Part shown: piece after piece, positions 50,409 through 62,386 of the stretch
Numbering within the stretch: the stretch's first letter is position 1
How the letters are laid out: each line of letters begins with the position of its first letter
From: Phoronis australis
Taxonomy: Eukaryota > Phoronida > Phoronidae
NCBI GenBank assembly: GCA_002633005.1
Contig: NMRA01000080.1
Location: forward strand, 277,291-341,290
Length of the DNA stretch: 64,000 nucleotides
Direction: 5' to 3'
Notes under the pieces: generated by a model
The model's input: the letters and a program-made list of their open reading frames with translations, nothing else
What the model was told of the DNA's origin: nothing
Databases searched by the model: none
Made by a program: the position numbers and the translations under genes

Positions 50409-53400
50409 GTAAAGATCATGAATTAATTTATAAATACCTCAATTTCTAGTGTCAGCACGGTGGCGCTTCTTACCGGCCAGTCAATCTCAATGCCCGTGCT
50501 TTCACTTAGAAATTTGTTTTTGCTATTCAGAAGCTGTGTTGCTATAACGGTTAATATTCTCGAGTTTGGGAAGGTGAAAAATTAATTATTTTGGTCAAGG
50601 TCGAAGCTTGTCCCGAATTCTAGAATTGTCAATATTTGGCGTCCCAAATTCAAGAATTATCAGAGACGTAAAATTACGATCTCACTAGGTTGAAAACAAA
50701 TATTCCGAAAGTTGACAAATATGATGAATGTCAAAATTTCCTTTGTTCCGAATTTCAGAATGAAGAAAATTTTTGCGAGAGTTTCTGCATCCCAAATTCT
50801 AAAGACAGTTCCAAATTGGAAAATTTTTATGGAACCAAGTTAACTTGTTGTATATGAATATGACTTGTAGGTTGAAACAGAGCACGTCCAAGTTTGCTCT
50901 CATTTTCGTTCTTTTTAGGAGAAGACCTTTCAAGTGTAGGAAGATACCTTTGGAGGTTTTCAATGTCTGTACTTTCTTACAACTGGAATACTTTTCAAGA
51001 CTGTCCTGGATTACACAGTGACACTCGAATCTCGCTGTATTTACCCACAATGCCATAAACATCCGTCAGGCACATTTGCTGCCTCCTTTTCATGTCACTG
51101 GAGTTTCAAATGTTATTTGTTGTTGTCTGATTCTTTACAAGTTTTTTTTTTTTCGGTTGCATTACTTTATTTACCCTTCCAATACCAACAAAGTATTACT
51201 GCTGTGCTGTGGGCTGCAACTCCAACATGAAAAAGTTTGATATTAAACTGGACAAATACCCGTGAATGCGTGATCTGAAATTGTTCGCCTTCCCAACGTC
51301 AATGAGAATCACGAAAATGTGCCTGATTTCCAATACTAGGTCATGCGCTTTCTTATCTCCAGTACATAGGAGAATTCTGTCGCTGTATAATCCAGGAAGG
51401 CCCTATTGCTATAGGTTCTTCTAGTTTAAACATGGCTTTGATGGTTTATCCTGGGCAAGAGGTGTAATTTGCTGAAAAGCTTCCGATGTATATTTCTCTG
51501 AGCCAGCTTCACATTGTTAGCTTTTGTGTCAATCAATGGATTACTTACAGTAAGTCGCCTGCGATAGCTCGGGACGGTCATAATTCTCCCTTGCTGACTG
51601 AAACTAACCCGTTTGGACAAGCGACTTAGTCAGTCGTGTGTAAACCAATATTTCACTAGTCAGCTCTTAAAAGTCTATAAATCATTTGTAATCTGAGTGA
51701 GTAACAGGATGAGACAGATTTTATAGCAGTAAGCGCCAGCGACGCCAAGTGGTCTAAATCAAAAGCTGTTTGTTGACAAAGAAGTGGGTTTATTGTCCTT
51801 TTATCGCTGTTCGTGGAAGTTAGCTTAGCCGCTATGTTGAAGTGCTCTGCATTTTTAAAATAAAGTTTATTTATTTGATATGAACAACTGACAAAATTGT
51901 CATTTCTATCTTTCTTTAAATCTGGAACAGTATTTTGGTTTTCAAGTTTGTTTTGAGCTCAGGTTCGCTATTTTTGTTAATCCTGGATAGTACAAAGGAT
52001 CACTGATGACCTGAAATCTGTTGGTAACAAAGTAACTGATTTTAATGTACCGTAATAAGGTGTTGGTATAAAACATTAAATATCCTTGTAACTTTGAAAA
52101 TTACATGTTTGTTTTGCATTCACATGTATGTTGACGTTGATGTAAACATTATGCTGATCTTTGGATATGTCACATTATTTCTGGCTTTTAAATTCCATAT
52201 TTAATTAATTGGTTTGGATAAAATTAAGCTCGAGCATTTGGCTTTTGTCCATAATTGATAATTTTTTTATTTTAACTGATTATCGGCCAACCATTAACTG
52301 CATTGTTCCTGTTTCGATCATGAGTCTTGAGAATATTCGTTTTTTACATTAGGTTTAAGTGGATGCATCAAAATCGGTAAAGAGGTCATTCAAAAGGGTG
52401 GGGTAGTGGCCACTCCTACAGATACCATATATGGAATTGCTGGCTCCGCCCAGAACACAGAGGCCATTCACAGGATGTACAACATAAAGAACAGAAACTC
52501 TGCCAATCCATTAGCCATATGTGTTGGTGATATCGAAGATGTGTTCAGGTAATTTTGTTGTTTTTGTACGCCATGCACTCACTGACAAATAGCACTAACA
52601 GTATTTCAAAAACCTGCATTCATAGTCTATAAATAATAACAGCATTTTCTCAATTAATTAATACAATTTATTTTCCCATTTTCTTGTATTTTGACGGTAC
52701 TTAGTGTACGTAATGCAGTGACAGTGATTTTAATGGTCATACTACTACTGACAAAGCTGATTTAACAGTAATGATGGTGACAGGTGTGGGGAATATTGTT
52801 GTCTTGATTGAGATGTTCCTTTCATACACCGTAGGTTGTGTGAAATGTGTTAGAGATACTCTTTCCACATCAGTTTTTAACGATTGTTCAGCCGAAACAT
52901 GTCCAAATAATACTCATGCAACACAACTCCAATTATTTTCAAACTTAACTGATTAATATGAGTTGTTTAGATTTATTTTTATTTTTGGTGGTGCGCCACC
53001 ACATATAATGGTCGCTGTAGTGAGTGATAGCTGACTCATGCACTACTCAGTCAATGTAATGTGGCTTATGGGATTTCCCGTCTACTTTTTAAAAAACTTC
53101 AAGAAAAGTAGTAGTAAAAAAATCAAACATGAAGAAGATGCTATGTCTCATTAAAACAGTGAATATTTAAATTTGTAGCAAGCACCACCTAGTGACTTCC
53201 TAGAGAACTGTGTATACAAGTATGAGGAAAAGAAACAATTTGTAAATAAATTGCGGTTTTAATCTAAACCTCACATCTGATACTGTAGCACTTAAAGCAA
53301 GTGTGAACATATAAAAAATAATATATGTAACAGAGCAAGTCTCCACTGAACATCAAAAATATGTATTTCCTCTCATCAGGCATACGTTTCAGTTCAATTG

Positions 53401-56400
53401 CACATGATAACGATCAATTTTCATGAAAGCAAAGGAAGGAAACAACGTTCTCCTAAGCCTGTCGCTAGCGAAGTGCCCGACACATACAGTCGTGCCCACA
53501 TGCCCACGTAACAAAGGCGCACTGAGACGCAACAAAGACATTAGCATAAGAATAACTGAACATTTACAACTAAATAAGAATAACAATAAGCGTAAAGTTA
53601 CGAACGTCCCGTCACATATATATAGTGAAATAAACAAATAATGAAAACTGTGCCTTGTTTCATTAAGGTAACGATGAAATGTTGCCATACTCATTTACAA
53701 AAAAAATAGTCTCGCAAAACAAGACTTTCACGAGACTGTAATGGTAACTGGTTCTCGAATGGTTTCCGGCACACCACAAGACATGCGGTTGTTTGTAAAC
53801 TAGTACTTCCTTTGCATATTCACGATTAATGAGACATAGCATCTTTAAAAGTTACGAAATGTTTGTGTTGTAATATTTTTTGACTGACGGAACTCGTCCT
53901 GTGTTCTCAGTTGGTGAATTTAAAGAAAAGAGTTTCTTTAAGACAGTTCGGAACGTTATAAACACGACTGATCTGGTTTCCAAGGAAAAACTATAAACCA
54001 TGAGTCTATACCAAACTTTCAGGCCATTAAGATGAGTATTTGTTTCAGAACTTTATATTGATTTCTGGTGAAATCTGCAGTTGACAAGTTATGATATTTG
54101 CTAAATCTCTAATGGGACATCGGTGCTTATGTTACCAGTGCATGGTCTGTTGTTCTATTTCAACTAAATCTGGTCACGTTAGGCCAATTTTTGAGTTGAT
54201 TAGCAAGGCATCTGATTGGTTAATATGCTTAAAGTTGTCACTGAGAATCAATCAAATAACATGTTTCATGGCTGCACCTGATTGACTTTGCTGGTTCCAC
54301 CGGGTCAACTGGCCAAGATTGGTTCTCGGTGACAACTTCCAACCTATGAACCAATCAGATGTCTTAGCTGGTTTACTCCGTTGAAGTGGGAAAATGAATC
54401 GAGTGCAACCATTGTGTTCAATCTCATATTCCAGTCTGACTTCACTGTAGACCCCGTTCCTTCCAGGTGGTGTGACGTTTGTGTTGGTAGTGAAATTCTG
54501 TCAGATCTGCTGCCGGGTCCAGTCACATTGTTGTTTGAACGAACAAAGGCACTCAATCGCCAGCTCAACCCGGACACATTCCTCGTTGGTGTGCGCATCC
54601 CAGACCAACCATTCATCAGAGGTCTAGCCAGAGCTGCTGGCCCACTGGCACTCACCAGTGCTAACATAAGCTCACTACAAAGCACACTGGATGTTTCGGT
54701 GAGTGGCCTAATTGAACGACATTCCGTGACAACCATAAACAAATCATCTGAGCAGCTGTTACCATCACGATAACTCAAAATCTGTTGTCTGCCAGCCTTC
54801 AGTCAAAAAGCTAAGCATTTCTTTTTGACCACTTACTGGACAAAACTGTTTACTCCTTATGTCATACTCAAGCCTGGAGTCTGTTTTATATAAAGTGACT
54901 TAAAGAGGTGTGGAACGCGAAAGCTCACCAAAATATCTTTTAAACAATTCCCGACGAAAGTACCATCTTGCAACATGTAGTACAGAGCAATTCACTTCCC
55001 CTATGCAGAGAAAATTTCCAGAAAAAATCACAAAATTCACGATTTTTGTAATATGCGCAATGGAATAACTCTGTGGTTACCACAGAGTCTCTAATCTGGG
55101 CGCATGCAGTTGCTTGAAGTCGCTTGAGGTCAAAGGTCACGTATTACTTGTAAAGGAAATGTGGTGCATCCATGTTTTGCCATACCAAATGAGACGTGCT
55201 TTGCCTTATGGAAGAAAAATCGACGAAGTGATGTGTAGTTGACAGATCGTTTTTTGAAATTTGAAACTAAAAGAAAATGCTTTAATATCAACAGAAATTT
55301 ACGAACAAACCATAATAATCCCTGGTGAGCTGGTTGAATTATGTTTCAGTGGCAGAGAACCACTTTCGATATTGCAATTTAGTCTGTCTATCGCGTTCTA
55401 TGCCTCTTTAAGACTTAAGACTGAAGTTTGGTCTTACGCTCCACACAACCATTTCTCTTTTGTCCAAAGTCTCTGAGATTGTGCTGATAACTGCTAATCA
55501 CTGAGACAGTTTATACGAATTATTTTTATAATGTGATGTGCTATTGGTTACTTAGTTAATCCTTTTTTCAGCTACGATGAAGTGGGAGTGTGATATCAGG
55601 TCCCAGTCTCTAATCTTTGTACTCGAAACGAACTCGAAACTATTTTTGGCAATTTCTCTGCTCCTTTTGTGCGAACTTAAGGTAATTGGTTATCAGTCTG
55701 TGCTCGAATACATTATAGTTTATGCATAGGAGTTTCTAGTTCAAGTTTGCCCTTGAAGACCCTGATATTCATGCTACAAACTCGAGTAAAAACTCGAAAT
55801 TTTTAGTTCAAACTCGAACTTATTGCTTTAATATTGGGTTTACAAACTGTGAACTAAGGGCAATAAATTATGTACGTAAGTTATTGTGTACTCGAGCATA
55901 GAATAATAGACACTTATCTGGAGTTCGCCCAAAAGTAGAGTAGAAAATGCCAAACCTAATTTCGAGTTCCATTTCGAGTAAAAAGATTGGAGACCGGGCC
56001 CAGATTTTATAAAACAGGAAATGATTTCTAGGCTTGGGAGGTAGTGGCAGTGTGATACTTGTTGCTTGAGACCAAGCTAAGAAAGTTATTGGTGTATCAC
56101 TGGTCATGTCATGTGCCAACCATGCTGGTGGTGTTCGTTATCAAACATTAGAGGGAGTTACTAGTGGCTACATGTATTGCTTTTGGGACAAGAATCACTT
56201 ACAGGGACTCGCAGTTTGAGAACCAGTTTGATGCCCGTTTCTTAGTGGAGAAGACTGGTTCTTAAAATGCGGGATTCCTGTAAGGGCTGTTCCAGCAAAA
56301 TCTGTATGGGAGGGGGGGAAGGCACTTTTATTTCGTACCCACCGCCCATATTTTTCATTTATTTCTCCAACCCATGACCCATAATTTTTTAATTATTTTT

Positions 56401-59400
56401 AATAGGTTAAAATATAAAATCCAAAACTTGCAAACAGATTGCCTCCAGGAGGACCTGTTAATAACTTAGATGATTGACAGACAAGAACTAGTTGTCTTGT
56501 CCAATATTGTCAAAAATTAAAGAAGCCTGTGAACAATACTTTTGGCAGCCACCAGGTGTCTCTGTTCACCATGTGTCTATAATTTCAATGAACATTTTTT
56601 CAATTATAAGGATCTATGAATCTCAAACTGTCTCCACAAACTCTTTTATACTTCTATGTCAAGTGAATATTGGAACTTGTTTATCTTACTCCTCATACTT
56701 TTTATTTAAAAATCATCAATTTTCTTATATGTGTTAACACCAGTTTAGTGTTGCATAACTTTTCAATTCAATAGGACTGCAGACAAGCACTTNGCACAGA
56801 ATCAAAAACTGAAACAAAAATGCAACTTGCAAAAAGCTCCAACTTTTTCACTCCCTCCGATCTCCCCATTGGCATGCCCATAACACCAGTCAACCACAGG
56901 CGCTCGAATTTCTCGATGGCTAATAACCATATATAAGAAACATATGTTTTCTTAGTAATGAATGACCTTAGTGGTGATAGAGGAACAGATAAACTCAGGC
57001 GCCTGTGCAGTCAACCACAAGAACAAAAAAAATTACGGGTGGTTGCATTTCAAACTTAAAAAAAATTACGGGTGGTAGGCTGAAGAAATAAATGAAAAAT
57101 ATGGGTGGTAGGTGCGAAAAAAAGGCGCCTTCCCCCCCTCCCATACAGATTTTACTGGAACAGCCCTGAGTTGTTTAGATTTATTTTTATTTTTGGTGGT
57201 GCGCCACCACATATAATGGTCGCTGTAGTGAGTGATAGCTGACTCATGCACTACTCAGTCAATGTAATGTGGCTTATGCGATTTCCCGTCTACTTTTTAA
57301 AAAACTTCAAGAAAAGTAGTAGTAAAATAATCAAACATGAAGAAGATGCTATGTCTCATTAAAACCGAGAATATTTAAATTTGTAGCAAGCACCACCTAG
57401 TGACTTCCTAGAGAACTGTGTATACAAATATGAGGAAAAGAAACAATTTGTAAATAAATTGCGGTTTTAATCTAAACCTCACATCTGATACTGTAACACT
57501 TAAAGCAAGTGTGAACATATAAAAACCATAGTAATTCTAAATATTGCACAATTGTTATTTGATAATGAAATAAACAAATAATAAAAACTGTGCCTTGTTT
57601 CATTAGGGTAACGATGAAATGTTGCCATACTCATTTACAAAAAAATAGTCTCGCAAAACGAGACTTTCACGAGACTGTAATGGTAACTGGTTCTCGAATG
57701 GTTTCCGGCACACCACAAGACATGCGGTTGTTTGTAAACTAGTACTTCATTTGCGTATTTACGATTTAATGAGACATAGCATCTTTAAAAGTTACGAAAT
57801 GTTTGTGTTGTAATATTTTTTGACTGACGGAACTCGTCCTGTGTTCTCAATTGGTGAATTTAAAGAAAAGAGTTTCTTTAAGACAGTTCAGCACATTATA
57901 AACACGACTGATCTGGTTTCCAAGAAAAAACTATAAACCATGAGTTTCTACCAAACTTTCAGGCCATTAAGATGAGTATTTGTTTCAGAACTTTATATTG
58001 ATTTCTGGTGAAATCTGCAGTTGACAAGTTCTGATATTTGCTAAAACCTCTAATGGGACATCAGTGCTTATGTTACCAGTGCATGGTCTCGTGTTCTGTT
58101 TCAACTAAATGTGATCACGTTAGGCCAATTTTTGAGTTGATTAGCAAGGCATCTGATTGGTTAATCAATCAAATAACATGTTTCATGGCTGCACCTGATT
58201 GACTTTGCTGGTTCCACCGGGTCAACTGGCCAAGACTGGTTCTCGGTGACAACCTATGAACCAATCAGATGTCTTAGCTGCTTTACTCCGTTGAAGTAGC
58301 GAAATGAATCGAGTGCAACCATTGTGTTCAATCTCATATTCCAGTTTGACTTCACTGTAGATCCCGTTTCTTCCAGGTGGTGTGACGTTTGTGTTGGTAG
58401 TGAAATTCTGTCAGATCTGCTGCCGGGTCCAGTCACATTGTTGTTTGAACGAACAAAGGCACTCAATCGTCAGCTCAACCCGGACACATTCCTCGTTGGT
58501 GTGCGCATCCCAGACCAACCATTCATCAGAGGTCTAGCCAGAGCTGCTGGCCCACTGGCACTCACCAGTGCTAACATAAGCTCACTACAAAGCACACTGG
58601 ATGTTTCGGTGAGTGGTCTAATTGAACGACATTCCATGACAACCATAAACAAATCATCTGAGCAGCTGTTATCATCACGATAACTCAAAATCTGTTGTGT
58701 GCCAGCCTTCAGTCAAAAAGCTAAGCATTTCTTTTTGACCACTTACTGGACAAAGCTGTTTACTCCTTATGTCATACTCAAGCCTGAAGTCTGTTTTATG
58801 TTTATGTAAAGTGACTTAAAGAGGTGTGGAATGCGAAAGCTCACCAAAATATCTTTTAAGCAATTCCCGATGAAATTACCATCTCGCAACATGTAGTACA
58901 GAGTAATTCACTTCCCCTATACAGAGAAGATTTCCAGAAAAAATCACAAAATTCACGATTTTTGAAATATTCGCAATGGAATAACTCTGTGGTTACCACA
59001 GAGTCTCTAATCTCCCTCCCACTTAGGATAAATGGGCACATGCAGTTGGCTGAAGTCGCTTGAGGTCAAAGGTATTACATGTAAAGGAAATGTGCATCCA
59101 TGTTTTGCCATACCAAATGAGACGTGCTTTGCCTTGTGGAAGAAAAACCGATGAAGTGACGTGTAGTTGACAGATCGTTTTTTGAAATTTGAAACTAAAA
59201 GTAAATGCTTTGATATCAACAGAAATTTACGAACAAACCGTAATAATACCTGGTGAGCTGGTTGAATTATGTTTCAGTGGCAGAGAACCACTTTCAATAT
59301 TGCAATTTAGTCTGTCTATCGCGTTCTATGCCTCTTTAAGACTTCAGACTGAAGTTTGGTCTTACGCTCCACACAACCATTTCTGAAATATAATTTAGTC

Positions 59401-62386
59401 TCACTTGTCCAACGTCTCTGAGATTGTGCTAATAGCTGCTAATCAGTGAGATAGTTTATACGAATTATTTCTAGAATGTGATGTGCTATTGGTTACTTAG
59501 CTAATCCTTTTTTCAGCTACGGTGAAGTGGGAGTGAGAGATCAGATTTTATAAAACAGGAAATGATTTCTAGGCTTAGGAGGTAGTGGCAGTGTGATACT
59601 TGTTGCTTGAGACCAAGCTAAGAAAGTTATTGTTGTATCACTGGTCATGTCATGTGCCAACCATGCTGGTGGTGTCCGTTACCAACACTAGAGGGAGTTA
59701 CTAGTGGCTACATGTATTGCTTTTGGGACAATAATCACTTACAGGGACTCGCATTTTGAGAACCAGTTTGATGCCCGTTTCTTAGTGGAGAAGACTGGTT
59801 CTTAAAATGCGGGATTCCTGTAAGTGACTATTCATACGGTTCTTGGCAGGCGAAATGGCCAGCCAACTCATGCCAAACTTACTGAACCTGGGCCTTTTTA
59901 CCTGGCCTCGACCAATACCAACGTTAGTTTTTCCTACGGTCAGAATATTCTTCTAGTGCTGGGGTGCCATTCGCTGAATTCGAAATTTGGCCTGATTGGA
60001 TACCAAGAATAGAATAAACTTTTAATTTGTGCTTGGATCATGGAATGCATTCAGTTAAATTTCAATTCTGAGCATTTCAGTTTTATTTCTAAGTCATTTC
60101 CCTGGGTGTATTTTCCATTATTTTAATAAAAGAATTCCATCCAATTTGGCACATTTTTTCGTCACATTATGCATTGTTCTGATTGGAGTATTGATTTTTG
60201 GATTGTTGTTACGGAACCAAGAAATGAAGTAGTCCCTAGAAATTTTGGAACATGGGCCCTTGTGTCCCCAGTGTTTGGAAGTGAACACTGCTATTGAGAT
60301 TTGTTCAAAACGAATCTCTTCATTTATTAGGAATTCCAAGACCTTTGGCCCAAGTTGGATTTGATATTCGACAGTGGTAGGATAATGGATTCCATGGAAT
60401 CAAGGCTGGGATCAACTGTTGTTGACTTGTCGAAGTCAGGAGAATTCAAAATAGTCCGAAAAGGCTGGTAAGTGTCTCACTGGCATGCTTTATACTTTCT
60501 ATAGACAGCACACACGTCAAAAGTGGACTGACTATCACACTCCTCTGGGGTAACACCCATGCATGGCTTACGGACCAGCCCAAAAATTTACAAATTTTCA
60601 ATTTCAAGCGGTTTACCACCTACCCCCAATTTATTTGACCGAGTCTTCCTTAAAAGGGCCCGTCTCATCAGAATTTTAGCACTCAAAAAGTTCACCGCTC
60701 ACTTTGAGTTATAGACTGGCAGTTTCAGCAGAAACTTGCCGTATCAAGGCGGGAAAACGCACGTACTTTCTGGTCTTTACTGAAGGAGTAACGAATTGGT
60801 TCTTTTGGCATACGCACACTAATATTACGGTAATAATGTACAAAGAACAAACGTGATAGAGTTCGCGTAAGCTCATTGCACATGCAATGTTTATATCAAA
60901 AAATTTAAAGAAGTGCTACATGAAAAGCTACTCCCGTGAGCAACCATTCCATTCTATATGCTAGACCCCATACTTCAGTGTGTACAACCCCCTGATGTTT
61001 TATTTGACAGTTGCTCGTGAAGTCCAACGTCAATGAAAGTCATTGGGCATACGCCAGATCAACCATTCGCTGATCTTTGTGTTTGCCAATTAATTCGCTT
61101 TTGGCGGTAACCCGGATGAGCATGACAAATGACCCAAAATTCTCGTGGCGACGGCAAAAAAGAGTCTGTCGTAACAGCTGTTCAAAATGGCAAGGAATGA
61201 CCTAAAATTAACTGGAATGATAACTGTGTGGAAGCAATACGTACGTATTCCATACTTGTCTGGGAGTCATTGCCAAACCTTTTGACTGCACATTAAAAAT
61301 TCTTCAATTTGGACCAAACTAATTGCTAAAATTGCCATATTTCTATTTCTCAGAGACTTGCCACATTGTTGCTAATGCTAAAAATTTACCGAATGTTGTT
61401 TCGTAATAGCCACACCATACAAACCTCGCCAAAAGCAAAGTAAATTTTCCGAAAATTTCTTTTTGTTGAGAAATTTGACAAAATGAAATACAATCGGTCC
61501 GCCATGCTGTGTCCCAAACTGAAGAATTTTTACGGTAAACAGAATTAGCAGTCATTTCGAGGAAACAGAATTTTGCCTGATTACTTTTCGTGTCTTGTAG
61601 TTTTTGTGGCACAGTGACCATCTACTACCACTGTTCTTGTAAATAACTTGGTGGTGGTGGGTTTTAAGCTCGATGCTGCATTTAAGCTATCAAGATTGTG
61701 TCAGTTCGTGGTTGGTGACCTGTTCATATTCTAACGGTTACAGAGCATTTTTAAGTCTGGTCGTTACGCCACCTAATGACCTATTTCAACGCCGTTTCAA
61801 GATTCACATATTTATTCTAAAGGTTACTTGAAAAATCCAGATCGCATAATATTGCTTGAACTAAAGTGCAACATGTTTGTATACCTCAAAAGCTGAGCTT
61901 CACTAAATGTTCAGTCTGTGGAAATATTGTTTGCACACACCATGTTATGTCAACTCGCACACAGTGCCCTCTAGTGATGGACTATGTGAAGAAGTGGTAT
62001 CAAGTCTACACCTTAATTAAAATAATTTCGGCTGTCTTTTTAACAAAGTCATAAGTCTCGGTCAATAAATGTAAAAAATATCCATTTAGTATATACTTTT
62101 TGATTCTAATTTAATGTTGCATAGGTAGAGCTAAAGCTTTTGACAAACAATTTTAATGTCTGGGATATTTATGCTTCAATGCAGTAATGGTCTGATATAA
62201 CATGCCCGAATTTTGAGAACCAGTTTTCTACACTGAATAAGGGGCATCAAACTGGTTCTCAAAATACGGTCACGTTATGTCAGACTATTTCCCTTTAATG
62301 CAGTGCATTTTCTTGTTTAAAGTGCTTACGATGCAACAGTGAAAGTGCTGAAGGAGAAGCATGGGCTACAAGAACGAAGTTCGTAA
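50297..62386 (+). CDS. YRDC: YRDC, threonylcarbamoyl-AMP synthase
   Basis: Sua5/YrdC-family enzyme that makes threonylcarbamoyl-AMP from Thr, bicarbonate and ATP for t6A37 formation in cytosolic and mitochondrial tRNAs reading ANN codons. Exons: 50297-50408, 52353-52548, 54467-54698 (or its copy 58377-58608), 60331-60467, 62323-62386. All phases join and give 246 residues from the first ATG (human 279). Motifs: VVATPTDTIYGIA, KNRNSANPLAIC (the K-x-R and PL motifs), LLPGPVTLLFER, VGVRIPDQP, GPLALTSANIS, RLGSTVVDLS and IVRKGC. It is a single-domain protein, lacking the Sua5 C-terminal domain, like animal YRDC. Confidence 0.94.
51001..51415 (+). repeat. Dispersed repeat TH, copy 2 (decayed, THAP-like coding words)
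   Basis: Partner of 11943-12485, in YRDC intron 1. It encodes KYYCCAVGCNSNMKKFD and, after a stop, MRDLKLFAFPTS. Both copies read in the same direction and break at different places, so they are independent decayed insertions. Confidence 0.4.
51525..51830. repeat. Foldback family FB fragment in YRDC intron 1
   Basis: It contains ATGAGACAGATTTTATAGCAG, AAGTGGTCTAAATCAAAAGC and GTGGGTTTATTGTCCTTTTATCGC, matching the inverted arm seen at 4480-4565. Confidence 0.45.
52353..52548 (+). CDS. YRDC: YRDC exon 2 (catalytic N-half)
   Basis: It encodes LSGCIKIGKEVIQKGGVVAT followed by PTDTIYGIAGSA...IKNRNSANPLAICVGD. PTDTIYGL/IA and K-R...PL form the nucleotide/threonine site. Phase 1 in, 2 out. Confidence 0.95.
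54467..54698 (+). CDS. YRDC: YRDC exon 3, copy A
   Basis: It encodes WCDVCVGSEILSDLLPGPVT...NPDTFLVGVRIPDQP...GPLALTSANISSLQS. Acceptor TTCCAG, donor GTGAGT, phase 2 in and 0 out, matching exons 2 and 4. Confidence 0.93.
55600..56000. mobile_element. MITE, 401 bp, with 3-bp TSD (CAG), absent from copy B
   Basis: The TIRs pair GTCCCAGTCTCTAATCTTT with AAAGATTGGAGACCGGGCC and extend over about 29 bp into TACTCGAAA. CAG flanks both ends (55597-55599 and 56001-56003). The homologous place in copy B (59542-59544) has one CAG and no insert. The interior is packed with CTCGAA/TTCGAG words. The superfamily is uncertain; a 3-bp duplication occurs in PIF/Harbinger and CACTA, among others. Confidence 0.85.
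56198..56284. mobile_element. Hairpin element H2, copy 1
   Basis: CTTACAGGGACTCGCAGTTT and GAGAACCAGT pair with ACTGGTTCTTAAAATGCGGG and ATTCCTGTAAG around a loop GATGCCCGTTTCTTAGTGGAGAA. It is 87 bp. It ends exactly where the YRDC duplication unit ends. Copies at 59738-59824 (duplicate) and 62191-62284 (independent). Confidence 0.65.
56284..57166. mobile_element. Inverted-repeat element between the two YRDC copies
   Basis: It starts GGGCTGTTCCAG and ends CTGGAACAGCCC. The inverted arms continue for about 100 bp through AAAATCTGTATGGGAGGGGG and ATATTTTTCATTTATTTCT. No matching target duplication is visible. The single N at 56793 means its middle may be incomplete. No ORF of note. Confidence 0.7.
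58377..58608 (+). CDS. YRDC: YRDC exon 3, copy B
   Basis: The protein sequence is identical to copy A, with one synonymous base change seen (CGT for CGC). Splice sites are intact. Splicing copy A to copy B would break the frame, since exon 3 ends in phase 0 but must be entered in phase 2. Confidence 0.88.
59738..59824. mobile_element. Hairpin element H2, copy 2
   Basis: Duplicate of 56198-56284, at the end of duplication copy B, with a better-paired left arm (GCATTTTGAGAACCAG). Confidence 0.65.
60331..60467 (+). CDS. YRDC: YRDC exon 4
   Basis: It encodes EFQDLWPKLDLIFDSGRIMD...SRLGSTVVDLS...IVRKGC. GSTV-D and IR-G(C) are the last conserved YrdC motifs. Phase 0 in, 2 out. Confidence 0.95.
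61335..61560 (+). repeat. Dispersed repeat C1 fragment in YRDC intron 4
   Basis: Shares AAATTTACCGAATGTTGTTT, TTTCTTTTTGTTGAGAAATT and CCGCCATGCTGTGTC words with 47840-48010 and 36600-36690. Confidence 0.4.
61964..61977 (-). promoter_or_regulatory. Isolated CTCF-consensus-like word
   Basis: On the minus strand it reads TCACTAGAGGGCAC, 13 of 14 positions of CCASYAGRKGGCRS. It is outside the two arrays and in opposite orientation. Confidence 0.3.
62191..62284. mobile_element. Hairpin element H2, copy 3
   Basis: TCTGATATAACATG and TTTTGAGAACCAGTTT pair with AAACTGGTTCTCAAAA and CGTTATGTCAGA around a loop containing GGGGCATC. It lies 40 bp upstream of YRDC exon 5. Confidence 0.65.
62323..62386 (+). 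CDS. YRDC: YRDC exon 5 (stop)
   Basis: It encodes AYDATVKVLKEKHGLQERSS then TAA. The KGC-A...T...L..K.GL pattern matches the animal YRDC C-terminus. Acceptor TTTAAAG, phase 2 in. Confidence 0.88.

Larger units (their letters stand above)
52960..56283 (+). repeat. YRDC intron/exon-3 duplication, copy A
   Basis: It starts GAGTTGTTTAGATTTATTTT and ends CGGGATTCCTGTAA. It recurs as 57168-59824 with few base changes. Copy A is longer because of an approximately 300-bp block at about 53315-53620 and a 401-bp transposon at 55600-56000. Confidence 0.88.
57168..59824 (+). repeat. YRDC intron/exon-3 duplication, copy B
   Basis: Partner of 52960-56283. It lacks both large inserts of copy A and continues into single-copy sequence (TGACTATTCATACGG) at 59825. 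Confidence 0.88.

Noticed and set aside
53423-53641. 72-codon Lys/Asn-rich frame and its 101-codon antisense
   Set aside because: It lies in an approximately 300-bp block present only in YRDC duplication copy A, with no motif.
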